DNA from: Chitinophaga vietnamensis
Lineage (GTDB): Bacteria; Bacteroidota; Bacteroidia; Chitinophagales; Chitinophagaceae
DNA length: 64,000 bases
Assembly (NCBI RefSeq): GCF_902167635.1
Contig: NZ_CABHMS010000010.1
Location: forward strand, 124,001 to 188,000
Reading direction: 5' to 3'
The notes under the pieces are model-generated. The model saw nothing but the letters and a program-made list of their open reading frames with translations. It had not been told where the DNA came from and did not search any database. Shown here in pieces: positions 8,765 to 16,820 of the stretch. The translations under genes and the position numbers were made by a program. Numbering within the stretch: position 1 is the first letter of the stretch; every line of letters begins with the position of its first letter.

Positions 8765-9882
8765 GAATATTGTTGTTATACGACTATCCGCCCAGCCCTG
8801 GTGGCCTCTCTACACAAGGCGACCTGCTCTACAAAGGGCTATTGGAAACTGGAATAGATGTGCATGCCGTACATACTGGCAGTCACCTCGAAAAAGAATG
8901 GTATTACCGTTGGTTCAAACCGGATGTGGTCACCGGTATCGGCTACTGGGGCCATGTGCCGGAGATCGCGCTGCATCCGCAACGCCACGGTATGCTGGCG
9001 GTACCCTGGCTGGTGGCCGATGGCTTCATCGCCAGCTATCAGCAGGAACTCAACGAGCTGCCGCTGCTGCTCGTTACTTCCGGCTGGGTGAAAGAGATGT
9101 ACCAGCGCGATGGCATCACATCCGGCAATATCGAAGTGTTGCCTGTTGGTTGTAATACAGATGCATTCCACCCTTTCCCGCAGCATGATGAAAAAATAAA
9201 TACCCTCCGTCAAATGATGGGTATCAGGGGAGATGAGCTCATGATCCTGACGGTAGGCGGAGATGCGGCCTCCAAGGGCGCCCGCGAAGTGATGCGGGCG
9301 CTCGCACAACTCGGCGATGAGGTACCGCCCTGGAAATATGTATGCAAAGTATGGAAGCAGGACCGTACCGAACGGCAGAACAAAGAAGACCTGAAACTGG
9401 CCAGTGAACTGGGTATTGCGGACCGTATCATCTTCAAAATGGAACAGATATCCCGCAATGCCATGCCTTACCTGATAGGCGCTTGTGATATATATGCAGC
9501 GCCATCGCGGCTGGAAGGTTTCGGTATGCCGCTCGTAGAAGCCGGCGCCTGCGGCAAGCCGGTAGTGAGTATGAAAGCGATGGGCATGCTGGATACGCTT
9601 GTCCATGGCGAAACGGCGCTGCTGGCGGGGGTAGATAAACACATCACCATCCACGAAGCAGTAGGCGCGCGCGCAGAGAAAGTAGTGTTCGATGTGCCAC
9701 GTACGGTAGAGTACCGCGCCAAGGTCGACGATCTGGCTACACATTTGCGGCAGTTGCTGAGCAGTGAGCTGCTGCGGTACAATCTGGGCAGGGCCGCCAG
9801 GAAACATGTGCGGGAGCATTTCGATTACCGCATCGTGGCCAGGCAATTTGTACAGCTGCTCCGGGAAAGATTTGATCTATGA
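8761..9882 (+). CDS. Glycosyltransferase family 4
   Basis: A 373-residue retaining GT-B glycosyltransferase that uses an activated sugar donor. The N-terminal acceptor domain opens with MRILLLYDYPPSPGGLSTQGD. The C-terminal donor domain has ILTVGGDAASKGAREVMRAL and the GT4 E-x7-E motif in PSRLEGFGMPLVEAGACGKPVV. Start and stop overlap both neighbours by 4 bases, which indicates tight translational coupling. No membrane segment is evident. The sugar product is unknown; a glycan, glycolipid or small glycoside are all possible. Confidence 0.9.
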   Translation: MRILLLYDYPPSPGGLSTQGDLLYKGLLETGIDVHAVHTGSHLEKEWYYRWFKPDVVTGIGYWGHVPEIALHPQRHGMLAVPWLVADGFIASYQQELNELPLLLVTSGWVKEMYQRDGITSGNIEVLPVGCNTDAFHPFPQHDEKINTLRQMMGIRGDELMILTVGGDAASKGAREVMRALAQLGDEVPPWKYVCKVWKQDRTERQNKEDLKLASELGIADRIIFKMEQISRNAMPYLIGACDIYAAPSRLEGFGMPLVEAGACGKPVVSMKAMGMLDTLVHGETALLAGVDKHITIHEAVGARAEKVVFDVPRTVEYRAKVDDLATHLRQLLSSELLRYNLGRAARKHVREHFDYRIVARQFVQLLRERFDL

Positions 9883-11048
9883 CACCTTATATAGAACAGG
9901 CGCGCGAAGCCGCCATAGCCGTGCTGTTGCATAACAGGGTAGGCAATTATCACGGCCTACCGCGTACGGCAGGGTGGGGCTATCCTGAGCCCTACACGCG
10001 CGACCTGCTGCTGGCCATATTGGGCATCGCCGTAACGGATAATAAACTGCTCCACAAAAGCGCGCGCAAAGTGCTGGAAACACTGGCGCTGCACCAATCG
10101 TCGCATGGCCACATCCCTTCGCTGGTGCATGATCCGGACGACCGTGGCGCCAGCGATACCACGCCCTTGTTCCTGCTTGCCACAGGTATCTACCGTCAAT
10201 TATCCGATGAGAAAGATTTCCTGGAAAACGCCGTACAGAAAAGCCTCGCCTGGATGCGCTATCAAAGCCCGTCCGACCGCTGCCTGGTTGCACAGCTGCC
10301 TACTACCGACTGGCGCGATGAACAGTGGACCATCGGGTATGCTTTGTATGTGAATACGCTGGTATATAGTTATCTCCGGCTGCTGGGGCATCATCGCGCA
10401 GCGGATGACCTGCGCCATGAAATGCGCCACTTCACGATCACCGCTGGCATTCAGCACCGGCATGTACACGAAGGACTAACGGTGAAGCATAAACCGTATT
10501 ATGCTTTCTGGTCGTATAAAATATATAGCAGCGAACGTTTCGACCTGTTAGGTAATTCCCTTGCGATCCTTGCTGGTATTGCCTCTCCGGCGAGGGCGGT
10601 GGAGATGGTGGACTGGATCGAGGAAGAGTGCAGGGCCATGCGCGCGAAGGGAGAGCTGGCCATGAACCTGCCGCCTAATTTTTTTCCTTATGTCCGGCCC
10701 GGTGATCCCGACTGGCATGAGCGTTATGAAATATTCAATCAACCTGGTAACTACCACAATGGCGGCATCTGGCCGTTCATCTGCAGTCTTTATATAGCGG
10801 CCCTGGTAGCGGCAAAAAAAATGAAGCTGGCCACAGAAAAGCTCGAGGTGCTTACTGCGCTGATAAAGCTGTCCCGTAACCAGCCGCTGGACTATGGTTT
10901 CAATGAATGGATCAAAGCCCAGGATGGCCGCCCGATGGGGCAGAACTGGCAAACCTGGTCGGCCGCACTATACCTCTATGCCGTAAAATGTGTAGAACTC
11001 GGTTACACGCCTTTCTTCGACAAGATCAGGGCCGAAAGTCAAAAATAA
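9879..11048 (+). CDS. Alpha/alpha-barrel glycosidase (GH100 / amylo-1,6-glucosidase-like)
   Basis: A 389-residue protein without a signal peptide, resembling the six-hairpin glycosidases annotated as amylo-alpha-1,6-glucosidase or neutral-invertase-like (GH100). Supporting segments are WGYPEPYTRDLLLAILG near residue 30 with its likely acidic site, RGASDTTPLFLLATGIYR, and the C-terminal GNYHNGGIWPFICSLYIAA and DYGFNEWIKAQDG. It ends the operon that starts with the PIG-L deacetylase. It probably trims or recycles the product of the neighbouring glycosyltransferase. The family assignment rests on general pattern and is moderate. Confidence 0.7.
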   Translation: MTPYIEQAREAAIAVLLHNRVGNYHGLPRTAGWGYPEPYTRDLLLAILGIAVTDNKLLHKSARKVLETLALHQSSHGHIPSLVHDPDDRGASDTTPLFLLATGIYRQLSDEKDFLENAVQKSLAWMRYQSPSDRCLVAQLPTTDWRDEQWTIGYALYVNTLVYSYLRLLGHHRAADDLRHEMRHFTITAGIQHRHVHEGLTVKHKPYYAFWSYKIYSSERFDLLGNSLAILAGIASPARAVEMVDWIEEECRAMRAKGELAMNLPPNFFPYVRPGDPDWHERYEIFNQPGNYHNGGIWPFICSLYIAALVAAKKMKLATEKLEVLTALIKLSRNQPLDYGFNEWIKAQDGRPMGQNWQTWSAALYLYAVKCVELGYTPFFDKIRAESQK

Positions 11049-11050
11049 TT

Positions 11051-11081
11051 TTTTAAATGAATGATCGCTTACTTATCTTTG
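11051..11081 (+). promoter_or_regulatory. Promoter/operator of the TetR gene, close to its ATG
   Basis: TATCTTTG at 11074-11081 fits TAnnTTTG and ends 6 bases before the chosen ATG (11088), so the mRNA should be leaderless or nearly so. The upstream AAATGAATGATCGCTTACTT is closely matched by AAATGAACGCTTGCTTATTT before the transporter gene at 11696-11720. This suggests one regulator acts at both sites. Confidence 0.5.
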
Positions 11082-11087
11082 TGCCGC

Positions 11088-11681
11088 ATGAGATACAGAG
11101 ATGAAAATAAAATGCAGGCCGTCAAGGAAAAAGCGGTAGAGATGGTAGCGATCGAAGGGCTGGAAAATTTCAGCATCAACCGCTTGGCGAAAACGGCGGG
11201 AGTGTCTCCCGCTACGATCTACATCTATCATAAAGATAAGGATGACCTGATCAAAAGTGTGAGCGTGGAAGAGATCTCGCGCATGCTGGATTTTATTTTC
11301 CGTGATTTCAAGGCCACGATGAAGTTCCGGGAAGGGATGTGGGTGCAATGGCGGAACCGTGCCGACTATACCCTGCAGAACAGGCTGTCCAGCATCTTCT
11401 TTGAAAAGATACGTTTCTCTACTTATGCCGGCGAGATGATGGCGCTCATCCGGGGAGAGATGAATGAACGCATGCATACCTTTGTGCAAGGCGCCATTGA
11501 CCGGGGCGAGATAGCGCCGTTGTCTGTAGAGGCTTTCTGGTCTATCGGTTTTTCTCCCTTATATACTTTATTACGTTTTCATCACGAAGGAAAAAATATT
11601 GCCGGCCAGAAATTCGTCTTCTCTGATAAAGTGATGAAAGAAACTTTCGACCTCGCAATGAAAGGTATATTGCTCAAATAA
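11088..11681 (+). CDS. TetR/AcrR-family transcriptional repressor
   Basis: A 197-residue regulator. The N-terminal helix-turn-helix runs over about residues 20-50 (SINRLAKTAGVSPATIYIYHKDKDDLIKS, read here in two parts around PATIY). The C-terminal two-thirds is a helical ligand domain without an obvious class signature. The ATG at 11088 is preferred to 11061 because the longer frame would begin upstream of the predicted -7 box. It sits directly before an MFS exporter with a matching upstream motif, so it probably represses that exporter and itself until a drug-like inducer binds. Confidence 0.88.
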   Translation: MRYRDENKMQAVKEKAVEMVAIEGLENFSINRLAKTAGVSPATIYIYHKDKDDLIKSVSVEEISRMLDFIFRDFKATMKFREGMWVQWRNRADYTLQNRLSSIFFEKIRFSTYAGEMMALIRGEMNERMHTFVQGAIDRGEIAPLSVEAFWSIGFSPLYTLLRFHHEGKNIAGQKFVFSDKVMKETFDLAMKGILLK

Positions 11682-11695
11682 TTTTTTTCTCTATT

Positions 11696-11720
11696 TTATA
11701 AATGAACGCTTGCTTATTTT
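11696..11720 (+). promoter_or_regulatory. Probable operator/promoter of the MFS gene, twin of the site at 11051
   Basis: The stretch TAAATGAACGCTTGCTTAT closely repeats the sequence before the TetR gene (AAATGAA, then CGCTT-A/G-CTTAT), with a 3-base difference in spacing. It ends about 8 bases before the transporter ATG at 11728. Confidence 0.45.
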
Positions 11721-11727
11721 TAATCTT

Positions 11728-12984
11728 ATGAAACAGGAAACCACTTTTACATCACATCAAAAACTGTTGATCGCCATGTTGGCGTTGACACAGTTTACCG
11801 TTATACTCGACTTCATGGTGATGTCGCCGCTGGGGGATATGCTGATGAAATCGATGAATATCAAACCCGGGCCTTTTGGCCTGGTAGTATCTGCCTATGC
11901 CTTTAGCGCCGGGGCTTCCGGCCTGCTCACGGCGGGTTTTGCCGATCGTTTCGACCGTAAGAAACTGCTGGTATTTTTTTATAGCGGATTTATTTTAGGT
12001 ACGCTCTGCTGCGGGATGGCGCAGTCGTATCCCGTGCTGGTAGCGGCCCGTATCATCACGGGCCTCTTTGGTGGCGTGATTGGTTCTATCTCGATGGCCA
12101 TCATCACCGACCTGTTCGCCATAGAGTTGCGTGGCCGTGTGATGGGCTTCTTACAGATGGGCTTTGGCGCCAGCCAGGTGTTAGGTATTCCTATCAGCCT
12201 GTACCTGGCTAACCGCTGGGGATGGGAAGCGCCTTTCTTCATGGTGGTAGCCATCGCGTTGATCGTGGTAACGCTCATCCAGCTGAAGATGGAGCCGGTC
12301 AATAAACATCTCGCCCTGCAACACGACCGTAACGCCTTCCTGCACCTGTGGCATGCGATCTCTAAAAAAGAATACCGCATTGCCTTTGCAGCTACCGCGT
12401 TGATGTCTATCGGCGGATTTATGATGATGCCCTTCGGTAGCGCCTTTGCGATCAACAACCTGCATATCACCGCCGAACAGCTGCCGCTGCTTTTCATGGT
12501 ATCCGGTGTGAGCTCCCTGTTCATCATGCCCACCATTGGCCGTGTTAGTGATAAGGTCGACAAATTCGCAGTGTTCAGCGCAGCTACTTTATACCTGATG
12601 ATTATGGTAGTGGTATATACGAACCTCACACCGCATCCCCTGTGGGTGATCATGATCTTCAACGTACTGATGATGGTGGGTATCATGAGCCGCGTAGTGC
12701 CCGGCGTAGCTCTCACAACGGGCGTTCCCGACATGGTAGACCGTGGCGCATTTATGAGCATCAACTCCTCCCTGCAACAGATCGCCGGCGGCGTGGCCGC
12801 CGCAGTTGCCGGCGTGATCGTTACACAAAAAACGAAAGCCAGTCCACTCGAACATTACGACACACTGGGCTGGGTAGTGGTTGCCGTGAGCATGGTCAGC
12901 ATCCTGGCCCTGGGCCGCGTGAGCAAAATGCTGAAAGCGAGAACCGCCAAGGCTTCCGCGCGGATGGCTGTTGCTCAGGATTAG
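11728..12984 (+). CDS. MFS drug-type efflux transporter (DHA1-like)
   Basis: A 418-residue protein with 12 predicted membrane helices. The first helix reads MLALTQFTVILDFMVMSPLGD, followed by the MFS motif A in the 2-3 loop (GFADRFDRKKLLVFF). The second half begins near residue 210 after a short charged loop. It is likely a proton-coupled exporter of small molecules. The ATG at 11728 replaces the TTG at 11710. It follows the TetR gene by 46 bases and shares its upstream motif, so it is the probable target of that repressor. Confidence 0.9.
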   Translation: MKQETTFTSHQKLLIAMLALTQFTVILDFMVMSPLGDMLMKSMNIKPGPFGLVVSAYAFSAGASGLLTAGFADRFDRKKLLVFFYSGFILGTLCCGMAQSYPVLVAARIITGLFGGVIGSISMAIITDLFAIELRGRVMGFLQMGFGASQVLGIPISLYLANRWGWEAPFFMVVAIALIVVTLIQLKMEPVNKHLALQHDRNAFLHLWHAISKKEYRIAFAATALMSIGGFMMMPFGSAFAINNLHITAEQLPLLFMVSGVSSLFIMPTIGRVSDKVDKFAVFSAATLYLMIMVVVYTNLTPHPLWVIMIFNVLMMVGIMSRVVPGVALTTGVPDMVDRGAFMSINSSLQQIAGGVAAAVAGVIVTQKTKASPLEHYDTLGWVVVAVSMVSILALGRVSKMLKARTAKASARMAVAQD

Positions 12985-13066
12985 AATGATTGAAAGGATT
13001 AGCAGGATTTTTTTACAGGATTAAAAAAGATGAAAGGAGATGGATGGGGGAGATATTCGCGATGGT

Positions 13067-13160
13067 AGCCCTTGAAGCGCTCAAAGCGCTTCAAGGGCTT
13101 CTTCGCTTAAATGATCTTCTCGTTAAATCAGGGTAATCTTTTTAATCCGTTTAATCGTGG
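13067..13160. repeat. Dispersed palindromic element, copy 1
   Basis: AGCCCTTGAAGCGCT (13067-13081) and its exact complement (13085-13099) form a 15-bp hairpin with a 3-base loop. Flanking segments CTTCGCTTAAATG and AATCTTTTTAATCCGTTTAA recur at 15009-15100 and 36911-37190. The right flank runs over the stop codon of the alpha/beta hydrolase gene (13151). Confidence 0.85.
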
Positions 13161-14092
13161 TCAATGAACTGCACCAAAGTCGTTACCAGTTCAGGCTTGA
13201 GCGGGAGTGTGGGGTCCTTGTAGGTTTTGAAGTTGGCGTCTCTGTCTGCAGGCGCTGCTTTCAGGATGTGGCTCATCTCCGGGATGATCACGAGCTGCGC
13301 AGCAGGGTGGGCTTGTTTTAGCAGCTGTGCATCATTTTCACTTATTTGTATATCGTTGCTGCCTTGAATGATGAGAACGGGTATTTGTAGCTTTTTGATT
13401 TCCTGTTGTGGGTCGTATCGCATCCAGCTGATCAGGTAGGGTTGTACGGAAGAGCGGAGGAACATTTGCAGTGAGGGCGCAGCGTGCACCATGTGGCCCT
13501 GGTGGAGAGAGTCGATTAATGGAATAACGGCTTCCCTTACCTGCGGCGGTTGTTGTGCAAATTGTTTTTTGAGAATGAGGTCGGCACTTTCTCCGGCGCC
13601 GGCAATGGAGATGTAACCGTTAACCGGCGTTTTTTGCGCGGCCAGCATACCGATGAGGGAGCCTTCGCTATGGCCGGCAACATATACTTTGGAGAAACGT
13701 TTGTCGGCTTTCAGCAATTGTAGCAGGCCGGCGGCGTCGTTCACGTAATCATCAAAGCGGATGTCGGATTCCTTTGGCATAGCAGATCGGCTTTGCGCTA
13801 TGCCGCGTTTGTCGTAGCGCAGGGAGGCGATGCCATGGGCGCTAAGCGAGTCGGCCAGCATGCGGAAAGCATCTGTGTGCGTCATCGGCGGGGTGTTACA
13901 ATCCCGGTCAGTAGGGCCGGAGCCGGAAATGATCAATACTACAGGCACTTGTTGGTGATGTGAGGGAACGGTGAGCGTACCATAGATATCGCCCGTAGGG
14001 GTGTGCAACACGGCGGTGGAAGTGTCGGCGGCTTGCGCCAGCATCCACAGCGAGTTTGCAAGTAGCAGGGTGATGAGGATGAACTTTTTCAT
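13151..14092 (-). CDS. Exported alpha/beta hydrolase (serine peptidase/esterase-like)
   Basis: A 313-residue protein with a Sec signal (MKKFILITLLLANSLWMLAQA). The hydrolase fold has an oxyanion-type segment (VPVVLIISGSGPTDRDCN), the nucleophile elbow GHSEGS (Ser catalytic), LIIQGSNDIQIS with the likely Asp, and a final His in EMSHIL. It belongs to the Hydrolase_4/S9-like proteins exported to the periplasm in Bacteroidota. The ATG at 14092 overlaps the stop of the upstream membrane-protein gene by 4 bases (ATGA). The stop codon is supplied by a dispersed palindromic element. Confidence 0.88.
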   Translation of the reverse strand: MKKFILITLLLANSLWMLAQAADTSTAVLHTPTGDIYGTLTVPSHHQQVPVVLIISGSGPTDRDCNTPPMTHTDAFRMLADSLSAHGIASLRYDKRGIAQSRSAMPKESDIRFDDYVNDAAGLLQLLKADKRFSKVYVAGHSEGSLIGMLAAQKTPVNGYISIAGAGESADLILKKQFAQQPPQVREAVIPLIDSLHQGHMVHAAPSLQMFLRSSVQPYLISWMRYDPQQEIKKLQIPVLIIQGSNDIQISENDAQLLKQAHPAAQLVIIPEMSHILKAAPADRDANFKTYKDPTLPLKPELVTTLVQFIDHD

Positions 14093-14634
14093 ATGATTGT
14101 ATATATAAAATTGATAATTCCGTAGGAGATACCTTCTGCGAGTATGAGCCCGGCGATGAAAATGATCACACCATTGGCGCCGCTGATATTGCACGATACC
14201 CGGAAGGCCTGCCACATCAGCTGTATCATCCAGATCACAAAAATGAGGCTTATCAACACGATGGTGATATAGCTTGGGCCAATCTCTTTCAGGCTATTGA
14301 TATGCGGCAGCAGAAAATAAAGCAATGTGACGAAGATCAGCGGCCAGCGCGCCATGGCGAAGGTGCCGGCTACGTCGATCCAGCGGATGGAGGAACGCGA
14401 AAAGAACAGGCCGGCAAGATAGAATACCAGCACTACACTGCCCCAGGCGATCGGCGGTTCAATGAAATAATATTTCAGGGGGGTGATCCGATTCGTGTGA
14501 ACGTCAATAGCGCCGTCGAAGTGGGTGTGGTTCGTGATGGCGATGCCGGTGGTGATCAGCATCAGCGCCCAGCCGATCAGCAGGGCCTTGGCGCCCGCCA
14601 CGTAAGTAAAGGGCTCAAACAACCATTTTTTCAT
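14089..14634 (-). CDS. Yip1-like multi-spanning membrane protein
   Basis: A 181-residue integral membrane protein with about five hydrophobic helices and the outline of Yip1-domain proteins (MKKWLFEPFTYVAGAKALLIGW at the start, then a membrane bundle). Its function is not known. It is the middle gene of a three-gene operon in which each junction is a 4-base ATGA overlap, with a DUF2089 regulator upstream and an exported hydrolase downstream. Confidence 0.75.
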   Translation of the reverse strand: MKKWLFEPFTYVAGAKALLIGWALMLITTGIAITNHTHFDGAIDVHTNRITPLKYYFIEPPIAWGSVVLVFYLAGLFFSRSSIRWIDVAGTFAMARWPLIFVTLLYFLLPHINSLKEIGPSYITIVLISLIFVIWMIQLMWQAFRVSCNISGANGVIIFIAGLILAEGISYGIINFIYTII

Positions 14635-14930
14635 TTAGTTGATTTTATTTTCTTTTCTTCTGAAATGATCTTCTGTATAATATCATCCAGCAGGTTGCGC
14701 ACAGTAGGATAGCTCAATCCCAGTTGTTGCGCCATGTCTTTCAAACTGCCACTGCTTTTTACAAAGTCGATCACGAATTGGAGGTCCTCCCCTGAAAGCC
14801 TTGCCAGCAGCGGCATTTCAAATGATCCTGTTACCGCTGTATCACAGGCTTCGCAACTCAGTGAAGTTACTTTCAGCGGCGAAGCACATGCCGGACAAAG
14901 ATGCGGCAATGATTTTTTTACTTGTTTCAT
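14631..14930 (-). CDS. DUF2089-family zinc-ribbon/HTH protein
   Basis: A 99-residue protein with a four-Cys zinc ribbon (CPAC near residue 12 and CEAC near residue 31) and a C-terminal helix-turn-helix (DMAQQLGLSYPTVRNLLDDI). This arrangement is typical of DUF2089, a small likely regulator. It is first in the operon, so it probably controls the membrane protein and hydrolase behind it. The upstream region (14931-15000) is very A/T-rich and contains repeated AAGTAAGTAAACTTTTAA-like sequence that could hold promoter and operator. Confidence 0.82.
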   Translation of the reverse strand: MKQVKKSLPHLCPACASPLKVTSLSCEACDTAVTGSFEMPLLARLSGEDLQFVIDFVKSSGSLKDMAQQLGLSYPTVRNLLDDIIQKIISEEKKIKSTK

Positions 14931-15008
14931 GCTTTAATAAAAGTAAGTAAACTTTTAATAAAATTCAAAACAAATTTAATTTTGTTTATTTTATTGATTT
15001 ATGAGAAG

Positions 15009-15100
15009 GTCATTTAAGCGAAGAAGCCCTTGAAGCGCTTCAAGGGCTGGAACCTTGTTGGGAAATCTTTTTAATCCATTTAATCCTGGTTCAATGCCAG
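15009..15100. repeat. Dispersed palindromic element, copy 2
   Basis: The core (15025-15048) is a 24-base perfect palindrome starting AGCCCTTGAA. It is flanked by CATTTAAGCGAAG and AATCTTTTTAATCCATTTAA, as in the copies at 13067 and 36911. The core is inverted relative to the right-hand flank when compared with copy 1. The right flank again supplies the stop codon of a neighbouring gene (GNAT, 15080). Confidence 0.85.
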
Positions 15101-15586
15101 CACGATCTCATCGCCTTCCTGTATTTTCCGGAATCCTTGTTTTTCCAGCACGGCGATAGAACGTTGGTTGCCGGGCTTCACATAACCTTCGATGGCTTTG
15201 AGCCCGCATTGTTCGAAAGCGAAGGTGGTAACGGCTTTCAGGGCTTCCGTCATGTAGCCGGCGCCCTGGTGTGATGGCATCAGCTCAAAACCGACTTCCG
15301 CCACCAGGCGGTCGGCCGAAAAATTCCAGAGGCAGATGCAACCGATCAGGCGGTCGCTGTTACGCCGTGTGATAGCCCAATAGCAGCTGCGTTGCTGACC
15401 AACTTCCGCTTCGATATGAGAAATGAATTGCCGGCTTTGGTCCAGCGTGGTATAAGGGGTGCGGTCCACAAAACGGTTCACTTCCGGATCAGTACGCAGC
15501 GCAAGTATGTCCTGATCGTCGGAAAGCCGCAAGGAACGCAGGATAAGGCGAGAGGTGAAGAGTTGTTGCTGGACCAAGTTTTTCAT
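15080..15586 (-). CDS. GNAT-family N-acetyltransferase (RimJ/RimL type)
   Basis: A 168-residue acetyl-CoA-dependent transferase. It begins with the TSRLILRSLRLSDDQDILAL segment typical of RimJ/RimL-like enzymes. The acetyl-CoA loop region is ELMPSHQGAGYMTEAL, followed by the C-terminal VKPGNQRSIAVLEKQGFRK. The ATG at 15586 fits this homology; the longer frame to 15709 would cover the divergent gene. The substrate (protein N-terminus, amino acid or drug) is not readable. Confidence 0.9.
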   Translation of the reverse strand: MKNLVQQQLFTSRLILRSLRLSDDQDILALRTDPEVNRFVDRTPYTTLDQSRQFISHIEAEVGQQRSCYWAITRRNSDRLIGCICLWNFSADRLVAEVGFELMPSHQGAGYMTEALKAVTTFAFEQCGLKAIEGYVKPGNQRSIAVLEKQGFRKIQEGDEIVLALNQD

Positions 15587-15637
15587 TTTTGTAAGTTTCC
15601 ATATGAAGATATAACTTGTTAACGATAAAGTAAACAT

Positions 15638-15928
15638 ATGAACCTGGATACATTTATGGCCTCGCTGGCTGCGGCGCAGCCGCCGGAAGGCAGCTCCGTT
15701 TTCCTGCAATCATTGTGGTATGATAAAAAGGGCGACTGGAAAAAGGCGCATGACCTGGTAGATAGTTTACCTGGCCGGGAAGCCGCCCGGGTACATGCCT
15801 ACCTGCACCGCGTAGAAGGCGACGAGTGGAATGCCGGCTACTGGTACGACCGTGCCGCCGAAAAGAAGCCTGCCCTTACATTGGAAGAAGAATGGCAGCA
15901 GCTGGTGGGGAGATTTTTGAATGTTTGA
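15638..15928 (+). CDS. Small conserved protein of unknown function
   Basis: A 96-residue soluble protein, Trp- and Asp-rich (SLWYDKKGDWKKAHDLVDSL, then AGYWYDRAAEKKPALTLEEEW). It is transcribed divergently from the GNAT gene. The sequence looks like a real, constrained protein of the kind annotated as hypothetical in Chitinophagaceae and related groups. No domain or activity is recognised. Confidence 0.7.
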   Translation: MNLDTFMASLAAAQPPEGSSVFLQSLWYDKKGDWKKAHDLVDSLPGREAARVHAYLHRVEGDEWNAGYWYDRAAEKKPALTLEEEWQQLVGRFLNV

Positions 15929-16018
15929 ATTTACGGATTTAGGGATTTTCGGATTTATTGATTGGTGCGGAGTTTTCACCAATCAAAAAATCCGTAAATC
16001 AAAAAATCCGTAAATCAA
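15924..16018. repeat. Imperfect long inverted repeat with the GGATTTATTGATT unit
   Basis: Two arms of about 43 bases flank a short loop near 15970. The left arm reads GGATTTAGGGATTTTCGG then ATTTATTGATTGGTG; the right arm is a diverged complement made of two copies of CAAAAAATCCGTAAAT. It starts at the stop of the 15638 gene and belongs to the same family as the repeat at 3389. Confidence 0.7.
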
Positions 16019-16019
16019 A

Positions 16020-16043
16020 GAAGGCCGCCTTTCGGGCGACCTT
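16020..16043 (+). terminator. Short GC-rich hairpin, possible terminator
   Basis: GAAGGCCGCC and GGGCGACCTTC pair (one G-U) around a 4-base loop. Only a weak T-run follows. The region from here to the next gene (16044-16191) shows no open frame that looks coding. Confidence 0.5.
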
Positions 16044-16191
16044 CTGTTGATTTGGGGATATTGAGCAAAGTGTTGCTACCAACACACACTAATGTACGAT
16101 GTGGCACAAATGTAATAAGCCTCGCGCTGTTTTTTCTAAGTAGAAACCACAGTATGATAAAAATCCGTACAACTACGTAGGTAATATATCT

Positions 16192-16217
16192 TACTTTTGT
16201 AAGATACCAATTAGTAT
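16192..16217 (+). promoter_or_regulatory. Promoter and operator half of the second TetR gene
   Basis: TACTTTTG at 16192-16199 fits TAnnTTTG, 21 bases before the ATG. Between them ATACCAATTAGTATGTTA is a diverged copy of the palindrome at 16821-16846, so the repressor probably binds both sites. Confidence 0.6.
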
Positions 16218-16220
16218 GTT

Positions 16221-16808
16221 ATGTCTAAGAAGGCAGAATCAACAAGGCTGGCTATTTTGGAGAAGGCTTTTGGATTGATCTACGGGCAAGGTTACCAGGC
16301 TACCAGTATCGATGATATCATTGCTACCACGAAGGTAACGAAGGGGGCTTTCTTTTACCACTTTGCCAATAAGGAAGAGATGGGGCTGGCCATGATCCGG
16401 GATGTAATGTACCCTGGCATGTATCACGCGATGGTAGCGCCTTTGCTGGAGGCCGCCGATCCCGTGAAAGAGATTTATACGATGATGAGAAACCTGCTGC
16501 TGGACCCCCGTTTTGAAGTGAAGTATGGTTGCCCGGCCATTAACCTGATTGATGAGATGGCGCCGTTGAACAAACCTTTCCACGATGCGCTGACCACCCT
16601 CGTGCTGCAATGGCAGGAGGCCATAGAAAAAGCGTTGAAGAAAGGCAAGGCCGCAGGGCAGATCAGGAAAGATGTATCTGTGCAACAAACCGCATTCTTT
16701 ATTATGTCCGGCTATGGCGGCATCCGTAACCTCGGTAAGATATATGGCAAGAGTTGTTACAACAATTACCTCAAGGAATTGAAAACCTACCTGCAATCAC
16801 TGCGATAA
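16221..16808 (+). CDS. TetR/AcrR-family repressor (second module)
   Basis: A 195-residue regulator. The N-terminal DNA-binding domain carries the recognition helix region (TSIDDIIATTKVTKGAFFYH, then FANKEEMGLAMI). The C-terminal domain has a Cys in YGCPAINLIDEM, seen in the TetR subgroup with a TetR_C_6/YcdC-like fold. An ACATACCAATTGGTATGT palindrome lies directly behind the gene and before two membrane-protein genes, with a diverged copy in front of this gene. The arrangement indicates autoregulation plus control of 16882-17657. Confidence 0.9.
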   Translation: MSKKAESTRLAILEKAFGLIYGQGYQATSIDDIIATTKVTKGAFFYHFANKEEMGLAMIRDVMYPGMYHAMVAPLLEAADPVKEIYTMMRNLLLDPRFEVKYGCPAINLIDEMAPLNKPFHDALTTLVLQWQEAIEKALKKGKAAGQIRKDVSVQQTAFFIMSGYGGIRNLGKIYGKSCYNNYLKELKTYLQSLR

Positions 16809-16820
16809 TTTTTTTTCTTC

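Noticed and set aside
8839-9846. 335-codon minus-strand frame opposite the GT4 gene
   Set aside because: It is antisense to a glycosyltransferase with clear motifs and overlapping operon structure.
8126-9882. Bacillithiol genes bshB/bshA
   Set aside because: The deacetylase and GT4 N-terminal motifs differ from BshB1 and BshA as I know them, and no BshC-type gene is present.
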